A stretch of DNA of 64,000 nt, taken from Halicephalobus mephisto (Eukaryota; Nematoda; Chromadorea; Rhabditida; Panagrolaimidae). This document shows, piece after piece, positions 54,428-64,000 of the stretch. A model generated the notes under the pieces. The model searched no databases and had not been told where the DNA came from. It worked only from the letters and a program-made list of their open reading frames with translations. How positions within the stretch are numbered: the stretch's first letter is position 1; every line of letters starts with the position of its first letter. A program made the translations under genes and the position numbers. The stretch covers positions 1-64,000 of the forward strand of contig SWDT01000135.1 of NCBI GenBank assembly GCA_009193035.1, read 5' to 3'.

Positions 54428-55443
54428 AAAAAACCCAACCTTTATAAATTAACTATTTAATATACTATTCTTACAAAATTATAAAATTCATATAAATTAT
54501 TTTTATAAAATTCATGAAATCTTTTCACTATTTCAAAAATCTCAATAAATTTCTGTTTTTTTTTTGCAAGAAAAAAATTAATTTCAAATTTTTATTAAAA
54601 TCCAAATTAGCAAATATATAAAGAAAAATTAAATTTTTACTACAAAATTTTACTGAAAAAAATAAAAAAAGCAAAAATTAAAAACTTTTTACCGGTTTTT
54701 AATGTGCTTCAAAAAATTTCAGAAGCGACATGTGATCGAGACTGCTCTCATTTTTGGCAGCTTTTAATGGAGCTAAAGAAAGGCAAATTGGGAAAAATTA
54801 AAAATAAAGGCTGTACGATAATTCCTCCCCTACGGTAGTTTTTGATTTTTAGTAATTTAGAAATTATTTTTTGAATTACTTTTTAATTACTTAACAGGTG
54901 TCTTAGGTTATTTCAGATACCAGGCAGACCAGTCGAAAAAGATAAAAATGATCAGTACAAAGTTATTTTTAAAAATATTTGTTTTTTTCAATTTTCATAA
55001 AATTCGGAATTTTTTGTTTTAAATTACTTTTTAATTAACAGATGTCTTAGGTCATTTCAGATACCAAATAACTACTCTAAAAAAAGTAAAAATGATCAGT
55101 ATAAAATTATTTTTAAACTATTTGTTTTTTCCGACTCGCGCTAGTTTCGAAATTACTTTTTTAATTACTTTTTAGTTACTTAACTGGATCCTTTCTAAAT
55201 TACTTTTTAGTTACTTAACTGGTATCTTAGACCATTTCAGACACCAAATAAACTGCTCTAAAAAATAAAAAAATTGTACGAAGATACTTTTCTAGAATTT
55301 TTCTGATTTTTACTAATTTTTTAAATCAGTTTTTTCAAATTTAGATATTAATCTAATCATCAAAAAACTGATATAAAAACAAAATAAATCTCAAAAAAAT
55401 AAAAAAACTGTCCCTGGGGAGGTAACTATCATCTAGCCAAAAA
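54428..55443. other. Intergenic with MITE end and tandem units
   Basis: No gene. At 54808 GGCTGTACGATAATTCCTCCCC matches the end of the MITE-like element at 24.7 kb. From 54870 to 55280 there are three units of about 165 bp with TTACTTTTTAATTACTTAAC, TGTCTTAGGTYATTTCAGAT and AAAATGATCAGTAYAAA. The rest is A/T-rich. Confidence 0.5.
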
Positions 55444-58400
55444 TCACTGAACAGAACAACAACCACAACATTTCTTTTTTTTTTCAATGTGAACAACTTC
55501 GGCTTTGTTTGGAGGGGGTAGATCACCAGGAAGTAACTGGGAGGACTCCAAACCCCCAGGGGTACCACTGTGCCTTTTCTCTATCATGTCCGCTCTCACG
55601 TTTCCAGGATGAGTGGGGGTTTTTTGAGGGGTCGAATAAGAGTAAGATTGAACAGTGGTTGTTTCATGAACAATATGATGAGAGTTATTCTGTGGAGTCG
55701 AGGTCTTCGTCGTCGTGACGGTCGTAGAAGCATGAACCTCATGGGGAACAGGGGACCCAACAGGAGAAGGAGGAAACGGTCTATTTTTGTAGGCTTCCAC
55801 AATAGGGTCCACCTCATGGTAGAGGTGCTCCTGAGGCCGGAAGGGATTGTCATTTTCATGATGTTCCATTTTCCTAAAAAAATTGAATACTTTTATAAAA
55901 TTTAAATACTTATTTTCGTAAATTTAAATATTTAAATTTTTATATTTTTATAAATTTAAATATTTAAATATTTTATATATTTGTAAATTTAAATATTTAA
56001 ATATTTTATATATTTGTAAATTTAAATATTTAAATTTTTATAACTTTGCAAATTTAATATTTTTATGAAATTAAAAAAGAACTTACTTCAGAAGTGATGG
56101 AAGAGGAGGACTTGTTGCCACAATGACAGGAGGTTTGACTTCTTCCAATTGAGCCGGAGGGGAGATCGGTCGAGGGATATCCTTCTCTTCTGAAGTCACT
56201 CTGACCTTGCTCGGAGGAGCGTCGGGACTGAAAAAAAATAAAATCAAATTCTCCAAAATCAACAACCATCAATTTAAAAAAGGATAAACAAAAATCAAAA
56301 ATCGATTTTTTTCGAAATCATGAATTAGTCAAAAAAAACAAAAAATAAAAAAAGACAAAAAAAGACAAAATTAGAAATTTTTAAAAATTTTCTTTAATTT
56401 TTAATTTTTTTGAAAAATTAAAAAAAAATATTTTAATTTTTTTTGAACATTTTTAAAAATATTTTAATTTTTTTTGATTTTTTAAAAATATTTTTATTTT
56501 TTTTTTGATTTTTTAAAATATTTTTATTTTTTTTTAATATTTTTTAAAATATTTTTATTTTTTTAAATTTATATTATTTTTTACCTGTTCATTTTACAAA
56601 ATTAAATAAGAAGATTTTTGAACAAGTAGAATTGAGAAAGGAACAAATAATGTACACTAACAAAGGTGACATTTGACAAACTGTGGGAGGCAAAAAATCA
56701 CGGAACTCGACAGCCGGCCGGAAAAATGGAACTTATTTTGTTTTTTAACATTTGCTAGTTTCCACGTGCATTAAGAATTTTTACTTTAAGATTTTTGTGT
56801 TTTAATATTCAAGTTACTAAGTGAACAGAAAAACTGAATTTTTATTTTTAAAATTTTATTTAATTAAAAAAATAATTTTAATTTTTAAAATTTTATTTAA
56901 TTTTTAAAAAATTATTTTTATTTTTTAATTTCATAAATTTACTAAATAAATGGAAAAAATACTTTTTAGCATTTTTGGAATTTTATAAAAATTTGTAGAA
57001 TATTTCAGAATCTAATAAATTCTGGACTTTTCGGAAATTATAAAGCTTTTAGGAATTCCGTAGAAATCTAAATAATTTCACAATTTTGTAAAACTTCCAA
57101 AATCCCACAGAAATTTCTGAAATCTAGAATTTTATAGAAATTTATAAAAAAATCCAAAATTCAAAAAGTTTTGAATTTTTTCACAATTTTATGAAAATTT
57201 CAGAATATTCTACAATTTTGTAAAACTTCCAGAATTCCACAGAAAGTTCTGGAGTCTTTGAATTTTATAGAAATTTATAAAAAATTCCAAAATTCAATAA
57301 AAAGTTTTGAATTTTTTCACAATTTTATAAAAATTTCAGAATATTCTACAATTTTGTAAAAACTTCCAGAATTCCACAGAAAGTTCTGGAGTCTTTGAAT
57401 TTTATAGAAATTTATAAAAAATTCCAAAATTCAATAAAAAGTTTTGAATTTTTTCACAATTTTATGAAAATTTCAGAATTCCACAGAAATTTCTGAAATC
57501 TAGAATTTTATAGAAATTTATAAAAAATTCTGAAATTCAATAGTTTTCAAATCTCTCGGAATTTTGTAAAACTTCGAGAATCTCATAGAAATTTCTGAAA
57601 TCTAGAATTTTGAAAACATTTCAAATTCCAAAATTGAATAAAAAGTTCAAAAATTTTCGAAAAAAACAAAAATATTCATTTTTAATTTTTTAAATTGTAT
57701 TTTTCCAAATTACTATGAATAAAAAAAACTAATTTTTTAATTTTTTCCAATATTAGCTGGAAATTCTAAATGAATAAAAATCGGATTTTTATTTTAAAAT
57801 TAAATTTAAAAATTAAATCTAAAACTAAAAAGGAAGTCGCGACAAGACCAAAAAAGAAATAAAACTCTGAAACTTGTCCGGGGACATGGCATCAACTTTG
57901 TCCCAGAAAACCGGCGTCCTTCTAAAATAATCGATTCCATTTTTATGCCGAAAAAACCATTTTTACCCATTTCAATTCAGAAATTCCAAAAAAATTAAAA
58001 ATCGATTTTACAAAAAAAAGTAAAAATTCAAACAATAAAAATATTTAAATTTGTCGATTTCCGGAAAGACAAAGCTTGAATATTTTTAAATAGAAAAAGC
58101 AGAACATAATTGGGTCATTCATTGAGGCCAGAAGCGTCTCTTTCTTGAATTTGGAAAAAATGAAAAACGGGATTGAAGGACTCGATCGATACCCAACTCA
58201 ATTGCCAAGATTGTTGGTTTTGCGCGGGCAAAGGAAATCCTGGCACTCCTGCTGCTTCGTTCTCCGATCGAGAAAATCTTAAACAGACCTTGAAAAACAA
58301 AAAACAAAAAATAAAAATCCAATGATCTTAAAGTTGATTAAATAGTGACTCAACATGGAGAAAATCTTCTTTTAGACACCGTTAGGATAGGAAAAAACAT

Positions 58401-61400
58401 CCCTAATCTTTAGTTTAATAATAAAGCACAGACAATAATCATAAATCTTACATAAAAGACAACTGAGAATCTCATTCATATTCTATAGTATTCTAAGATA
58501 TCTGATATCCAGACTATATCTTCAGGAGCTCTCTTTTTAGTGTAGCTTTTATCTCGATAGTAATTTTTACTTTAATAATAAAGCACAGACAATAATCATA
58601 TATCTTACACTAAAGACAACTAAGGATCTCACTCATGTTCTACAATATTCCATGATCTCTGATATCTAGGTTATCTTTTCAGGAACTCTTTCCAATAGTT
58701 TCTATCCCACATGTACATAATTTTCAACATAAGACAACTGATTCTTTTATGCCCTACAGTATTCTAAGATCTCTGATATCCAGACTATATCTTCAAGTCC
58801 TCTCTTTCTAGTCTAGTTTCTGTCCCAACAGACACTATCTAAATTAAGTGAAAAAATTACTTTATGATGAAAACTAAAAATCACTACAAAATACTTTTAA
58901 GAGATTTATTTCTTAATTTAGAAATTTCATTATTAGGAAAATCAAAATAAAAAAACTATAAAAAGAGTTAAAAAAAACTTAAAAAAAAAGAATTATAAAA
59001 AATTTTAAAAAAAAGAATTATAAAATTGCAAAAATTCAAATTTTTAAAACTTTTTAAATATTGTTGATTTTTGGAAATTTAATTATTTTATTTTTGGGAA
59101 AAAAATAATAAACTATTGTCGTCAGATTCCGAGTTCAACGGAGCATTAGCAACGACTTCACCGAACTAAACACGTGCCGAGAACCTAGGGACATTGTTGT
59201 CTACCGCCACAGCAAAGAGGCTGAGGAAGCAGTTCGCCGTTCTCCAACAACGGCAACAGAGTCCTAAACCGGCAAAAAGACAAACAACAGCTCTGCTTCT
59301 CTCTCAACCGACTCTTAAAGGTATTTAAGTGCAAAAAACCCTTCAATCAACCTTTTCAAAAATCGCTATCCCTTAATTAAACAAAAAAATAATTAACATT
59401 GCGGACAATTTATTTTTTTGAATGTTGTGTCCCATGGATCTAAAACGATATTGTTGGATTGCAGAATCTATTTTGGTGGAATTTTGTATAACTTTGGTCC
59501 CGAAGGGAAATACCCTGAGGATCAACGAAATTTGCACAATTGCGGATTAGTGGCAATTTTAAAATTGCATAATAATTTTTGTAAAGTTGTGATTTATCTC
59601 GTGTCTTTGGCCCCATAAAGTAATTTTATATATTTTTCGTCTACACACGGATCCGGAGTCCCCAACTACGATCTAAAATGATATTTTTTATTTTTTCTAT
59701 GATCCAAATTCGTGAATGTTTTGCTCAATTTAGAGATGTTTATTAGTTACAAAAACAAAGAAAATCCGAAATTTCAAAAATAAATTTTTTACGAAATACT
59801 ATGTGTCGCATACCGGCACCACCCAGAGGTCCTGTACCACATATGGCTCATGTTGTCCACAATGTGTTAAAAAACAAAAATTTTTTCTACTCGTTTCATA
59901 TGGACAAAGTTGAAAAATACAATTTTATTTTTTTAATAAACAAAAACAATAAAAAACCTAAATTCGTCTTCGGGTCACGTAAAAGATAAGAAATTTTCAA
60001 ACTTTTTAATACACGAACATAAAAAAAATTTTAAAATAAAAAAATTTAAAATAAAAAAATTTTAAAATTTTAAAAAAGTAACTGACATATAATTACTTTT
60101 AATTACAGTAACGTGTCTAATTGACATCCAAGGTCTTCGTTCCGGAAATACATAGAGTATGAAAAAATATCGAAGGTTTTTAATATATCAAAAACATGTA
60201 AAAATAATGAATAATAAAAAAAATTAAAATTAACAAAATTGACAGTTGTTTTCGGACTTAAAAGTGCAGTTACCTGACACTCAGGATTCTCTGTTCAGGA
60301 AATACGTAGAATATGAGGAAATACTGAGACTTTGCTATTCAAAAACACGTGAAAATGTTAAACAATTAAAAAAATTAAATTAATACATAACAGTTTTGGG
60401 CCAATATTGCAAGTAACTGGTATCTTAGAATTTTTCGCTTCGGGACCTTCTGGAAGATAGGAAAATATCAGAACTTTTTGATATATGAAAAACACAAAAA
60501 ATAAGAAAAATAATGAAAATAAAAATTAACACGTAGTTGTTTTTAGCTACAGTAACGGATTTAGTTGATGTCTTAGAATTTCTCGCTTCGGGACCTTTTG
60601 GAAGATAGGGAAATATCAGAACTTTTTGATATATGAAAAACACAAAAAATAATGAAAATATAAAAATATAAAAATAAAAATTAACACGTAGTTGTTTTTA
60701 GCTACAGTAACTACTTAGTTGATATCTTGGAATTTTTCGCTTCGGGACCACACACTCTGTGCCATGGTCCGTTTTAACAGAGTTGATTCTTTCACACCAA
60801 TTTGAAACTCTCAAAGTCCTTCATTTTTTAAAGAAAAAATTTTCATTCAAAATCGAAGGTTGTCCTGCTGAGAAAAACAGAAACCTCCTTGAGCAAAAAC
60901 TATGGGGAAATTGAATAAGTTTTTGAACGAAAAAAAATTGAAAATTCTTCAGAACAAGGATTGTGGATTTTGTTCAATTGGAAGAAACCAGAGCTTTTCT
61001 ATGATAAAAAAGGAAATCCCTGGGGCAATGTAAGCTGGGGTAGAGGATATATTCCGTAAAAGAAATGACCACATTGTCGGAATATGGACATTAAAGACGT
61101 CGGATTAAGAGTCGGATAAATTTTTAATGTAGTTCCAAAATACCTTTGTGGAGATTCATAAAAATTCGACATCAAAGTCAATTTTGTGCAATAATTGAAC
61201 AAACCGAGCTGCCGCAATGTTGCGAGCAATCTGCGAAGTTTATTTTCATTTTGATATCGACCGAATAGTCTAAATATTGCGAGCAACCTGCGAAATTTAC
61301 TCTGATTTCGAAATTTTGTAAATGAAAATATTAAAATTCTGGCCGAACTGCCGCAATGTTGCGAGCAACTTGCAGGATTTATTTTCATTTTGATATTGGC

Positions 61401-63824
61401 CGAGCTGCCGCAATGTTGCGAGTAACTTGCAAAGTTTATTTTGATTTCGATGCCAATCAATCCTTTTAAACCTTGCCCGCAACCTGCAAGATTTATTTTT
61501 ATTTCGAAATTTTTTAAACCTCGATACTTGTATTTTTAAAAATTTAAATCGCTCTAATTCGACAAATAATGATTCAATTTTTTTTCGATTAGGTTCGAAT
61601 AACTTTCTTATTTCGTTTTACATCAAAAAATCACGAAATTAGAAATACTTTTTTTATCGGAAAATTAAAAATTTTCTAAATTACAAAATCCCCTAAAATT
61701 CTGGCGTTTTGTTCCAAAATTAATTTTCCTTCGCCTTAAAGAATTGCTTTTTCAATATTTCCATATAATTTAACTTAAATTTTATAAAATCCAAATAAAA
61801 AAATAAAACAACAAAGTTGCCTAAAAACTTTTAAAAATTCAATAAATTAGAAAAAATTAAAATTTTTAAAATTCGATAAATTAGAAAAAATTAAAATTTT
61901 TAAAATTAAATAAATTAGAAAAAAATAAAATTTTTAAAATTAAATAAATTAGAAAAATTTAACTTTTAAAAATTCAATAAATTGGAAAAAGTTCAAAATT
62001 AAAGGAAATTAGAAAAATGTTAAAAAAATTTTCGTGAAACATCTTGTAGCTAAAGATGGCCTCGGGACAACCCTCTTATCTGCTTTCATCATCCAAACTT
62101 TTGTCCACAAAGCAACATTGAAAGCCGCAACTGTCACGTTCCACTTTGGATTTTTAAAACATGATTTTTTTTAAGTAAAAATTATTGATCATTTGGATTT
62201 CAAATTTACAGAAGAAACAACAATATGACCCGAGGGAGTTTAGAGGGATAAACGCAGGGCAGTTGTTTAAAGAAGCAATAACGAGGACGAAAGTCCGGGT
62301 GATCTGAGACCCGAAACTCTTCGAGAGTTTGTTCTCAGAGGGAAAACAGCTGCCAGTCAATTTATTCTAATCTTAAAATAAGGAATAAATTATTGATTTC
62401 CTAGAAAACAGATCAAAATAAAGAAAAAAATCAAAAATAAACTAAAAAAATAAAGAAAAAAAAGATAAAAATAAAAAAAATTTTTTAAAAAATCCAAAAT
62501 TTAAAGAAATATTAAAAATAAATTAAAAATAAGGAAAAACTTTTAAAAAATTTGAAAATTGAAGAAAAAACTTTTTTAAAAATAAATTAAAAATAAAGAA
62601 AAACTTAAAAAATTTGAAATTAAAAAAAAACTTTTAAAAAAAGATAAAAATAAAGAAAAATTTTTTAAGAAATTTGAAATTTGAAGGAAAATTTAAATTT
62701 AAAAATTTGTTTAGTTTTCAAATAACCGACCTGGTGAAGGAAACAGTGGTTCTCGTGGCGTGGACACTATTGTGGCCCTCGTACCCGTCTGGAACAGCAT
62801 CGTAGACTATTTTTGTCACTTGTTCTTCGGCCCCGAATGAGACCCTGGAAAAATCCGAATTATTCTTATCAAATTAAGGAAGGAAATTTTTTTCATTTCT
62901 TAAAAATATAAAAGAGGTTTTTATTGAATTAATTCGTTTTTTGGGATTTTTTTAACACCCCCGCAGGCGGTTTCGATAGTGTTTGTACAATTTCGTCGCC
63001 GCCCGCCACCGGTGCAGTCGTGTCCGAGTGGTTAAGGAGACAGATTAGAAACATGGGTCTGACTATCTGTTGGGCATTGCCCGCGTAGGTTCGAATCCTG
63101 CCGACTGCGGCGATAACTTTTTCGAGTCACTTTATTTTAGAAATCCATTTTAAAGAACAATTTTCAATTTTATAAAAAATTGTACTATTAAAAAGTTGTT
63201 TTTAGTCCCAAAGAAAATTCGAAAAGTATTTATTGTTTTTAAATTTTTGTTTTCCGAAAATAATATTACTTTTATATTTTGTATATTTAAATAAGCATTT
63301 TTTAAAATTCATTTTAATTTTTGTAATCTTTACAAAAGTTAAAATTAAAACCTCTTCCTGACCCTTGATCCATTAGTCTTCAATATTGTTCTCATAACTA
63401 TAAAAATTTAAAATTAAATAAGTAATAAAATATTCGAAAAAAATAAAACAATAAAATTTTCGAAAATAAACAAGTAGCAAATTTACAAAAATATAAAATT
63501 AATAATAAAATTTTTGAAACTAATAAATTTATGAAAATATATAAAATAATAAAATTTTTGAAAATAATAAATTTACGAAAAAATAAAATAATAATATTTT
63601 TTAAAATAAACAATAAATTTATGAAAATATATAAAATAATAAAATAAATAATAAAATTTTTTAAAATGATAAATTTATGAAAAAATAAAATAAATAATCA
63701 ATAAGATCTTGAAAAAGATATAAAATAGTTGATTAATGAAGTCTCCTAAATTAGTCGAACCCTATTATAAAACTCACCGTTTATGTTCATCGTGATGTGA
63801 ATGATGATTGATGGTTTGTGCCAT
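55444..63824 (-). CDS. Proline-rich CaaX-box protein, unknown
   Basis: Best model, minus strand: 63824-63778, 62844-62731, 57921-57874, 56227-56087, 55873-55444; 259 residues. It starts MAQTINHHSHHDEHK|RVSFG, with KIVYDAVPDGYEGHNS and RTPVFWDKVDAMSPD, then a disordered Pro/Ser/Thr-rich part (PPRPISPPAQ-like, HETTTVQSYSYSTPQ) and ends KKKKCCGCCSVQ. CSVQ fits a farnesylation CaaX box, and the CCGCC with four Lys fits palmitoylation plus charge, so the protein is probably anchored to the inner face of a membrane. An 8-nt exon at 56592-56585 (ATGAACAG) can replace the first three exons and keeps frame, giving a 192-residue form. Exon 3 uses a weak donor (AA|GTTTCA), so linkage of the upstream and downstream exons is the least certain part. 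The family is not recognised. Confidence 0.55.
56585..56592 (-). CDS. Alternative 8-nt first exon of CaaX gene
   Basis: ATGAACAG|GTAAAA on the minus strand. Spliced to the acceptor at 56228 it reads Met-Asn-Ser-Pro-Asp in the same frame as the long model. More complex sequence just upstream (56620-56760, with CCGGCCGGCTGTCGAG) may be an internal promoter. Confidence 0.45.
57000..57640 (-). repeat. Intronic tandem repeat, ~130-bp units
   Basis: Five units in the CaaX gene intron: TTTTATAGAAATTTATAAAA, AATTCCAAAATTCAATAAAA, AGTTTTGAATTTTTTCACAA, TTTTGTAAAACTTCCAGAAT, TCCACAGAAAGTTCTGGAGT. The middle two are almost identical. Confidence 0.75.
58115..58277 (-). CDS. Exon-like open frame in CaaX gene intron
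   Basis: After TTTAAG (58278-58279) the minus strand reads RFSRSENEAAGVPGFPLP through QNQQSWQLSWVSIESFN to a stop at 58115. It has coding-like composition in an A/T desert and can join exon 2 of the CaaX gene in frame (AG|A), giving an alternative 3' end. The acceptor is weak. It may instead belong to another gene or be a decayed exon. Confidence 0.35.
58378..58830 (+). repeat. Dispersed 153-bp dimer repeat, copy 2
   Basis: Starts TTAGGATAGGAAAAAACATC, then CCTAATCTTTAGTTTAATAA and two to three units matching 42717-43045 almost base for base. A third partial unit (58730-58830) is added. Same orientation as copy 1, 15.7 kb away. Confidence 0.8.
58831..60050. other. Intron DNA with one complex island
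   Basis: Within the long CaaX-gene intron. The island at 59105-59330 is much richer in G/C than its surroundings (CCGAACTAAACACGTGCCGA, GAACCTAGGGACATTG) and has no coherent exon; it could be an enhancer, internal promoter or unrecognised exon. Frames at 59418-59618 and 59801-59989 overlap diverged copies of the next repeat (GGTCCCGAAGGG) and are not supported as genes. Confidence 0.35.
60100..60760. repeat. Tandem repeat with GCTTCGGGACCTTYTGGAAG
   Basis: Five units of about 125-150 bp: AGYTACAGTAACNNATTTAG, TTGATRTCTTAGAATTTYTC, GCTTCGGGACCTTYTGGAAG, ATAGGRAAATATCAGAACTT, TTTGATATATGAAAAACAC. The last three are the most alike. It includes the CTACAGTAA and GATATATG motifs seen elsewhere. 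Confidence 0.75.
61195..61495 (-). repeat. Minisatellite relative, CTGCCGCAATGTTGCGAGCAAC
   Basis: Five units about 55-65 bp apart on the plus strand: GAGCTGCCGCAATGTTGCGA-GCAACTTGCARAATTTATTT, then TCATTTTGATATYG. It is the third array of the same family as 48.5 and 53.2 kb. The minus-strand frame reading QHCGSSA repeats is an artefact of it. Confidence 0.75.
62040..62360. other. Two complex islands in CaaX gene intron 2
   Basis: 62040-62155 and 62200-62360 stand out by composition. Both strands are open over parts: plus 62212-62301 after TTTACAG reads KKQQYDPREFRGINAGQLF before a stop; minus 62154-62360 is also open. Neither has a full set of splice signals that keeps frame with known exons. 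They may be an unrecognised exon or conserved regulatory DNA. Confidence 0.3.
63014..63109 (+). tRNA. tRNA-Ser(AGA) with a 14-nt intron
   Basis: Acceptor GCAGTCG/CGACTGC perfect; D arm TCC-GAGTGGTTAA-GGA; anticodon stem ACAGA/TCTGT perfect, loop TTAGAAA with anticodon AGA; class II variable arm with GGGC/GCCC stem; T arm GTAGG-TTCGAAT-CCTGC; discriminator G as in serine tRNAs. The anticodon loop is split after position 37 by about 14 nt (ACATGGGTCTGACT or shifted by one), whose TCT can pair with the anticodon, as in normal nuclear tRNA introns. TTTTT at 63118-63122 is the Pol III stop. It lies inside intron 1 of the minus-strand CaaX gene. Confidence 0.92.
63123..63777. other. Intron 1 of CaaX gene, A/T repeat
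   Basis: Between the tRNA and the first coding exon. From 63390 to 63720 it is a degenerate repeat of AATAAATTTATGAAAATATA-AAATAATAAAATTTT. No other feature seen. Right of the first exon (63825-64000) is the presumed promoter, cut by the window end. Confidence 0.5.
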
Positions 63825-64000
63825 TTCGAATTAGTCGATCGATTGTCAAATTTCTTTTTAGAAGGTGTTCCACGCTCGTTTGTCAAGTTTATTCGAAAAT
63901 CGGATTTTAAAAAAGATTAACGAACATTTTTGAATAAATCGGTAAAAATAATCCGGATCAAATTTCTAATCTGAAAAAATTAAACTAAAAAGATGTAAAA

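Noticed and set aside
59418..59989. Two plus-strand frames of 62-66 codons
   Set aside because: They overlap diverged copies of the GGTCCCGAAG repeat and lack splice support; coding-like peptides arise from the repeat unit.
60999..61482. 153-codon minus-strand frame with QHCGSSA repeats
   Set aside because: It is a translation of the minisatellite array; the repeat period is in DNA, and related arrays elsewhere are not open.

Overview
This window is nematode nuclear DNA, most likely from a rhabditid close to Caenorhabditis. The evidence is as follows: introns are short and mostly end in TTTTCAG or TTTTAG; several start codons lie just after a bare 3' splice site, as in spliced-leader trans-splicing; there is a cuticle collagen, a nematode-type receptor guanylyl cyclase and a nematode-specific long-variable-arm tRNA with a CCC anticodon; CTACAGTAA motifs and phased A/T runs are abundant on the right. 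Species cannot be fixed from this sequence alone.

Left part (1-19.5 kb): gene-poor, with few A/T homopolymers. It holds a divergent 5S rRNA gene or pseudogene (about 6.9-7.0 kb), a family of about 90-bp repeats partly in inverted pairs (8.8-10.6 and 18.3 kb), decayed fragments that look like a Maverick/Polinton element (12.1-12.4 and 15.0-15.2 kb) on both sides of a glycine-zipper family gene with a broken frame (13.2-14.9 kb), and a full-length UBE2D-like E2 whose catalytic cysteine is serine (16.8-17.5 kb).

Right part (19.7-64 kb): very A/T-rich spacers full of local tandem repeats, with well-formed genes between them. In order: a SQT/ROL-type cuticle collagen (-), a DUF167/UPF0235 protein (+), an SMPD4-like gene (-) head to head with strumpellin/WASHC5 (+), a receptor guanylyl cyclase (-), the CCC tRNA (+), the DDX41 helicase SACY-1 (+), GlcNAc-transferase II GLY-20 (+), and a proline-rich protein ending in a CaaX box (-) with very long introns, one of which holds a tRNA-Ser on the other strand. 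Coding exons were joined by hand; for the collagen, DUF167, SMPD4, WASHC5, cyclase, DDX41, GLY-20, E2 and CaaX models the exon lengths add to a multiple of three.

The genes are not one pathway. Most are housekeeping membrane-traffic, RNA or glycosylation genes. The most notable signals are a sequence shared by single introns of three neighbouring genes (WASHC5, DDX41, GLY-20) in sense orientation, the Cys-to-Ser E2, the V-arm tRNA-Gly(CCC), the possible Maverick context of the glycine-zipper gene, and several repeat families that recur at distant places in the window.
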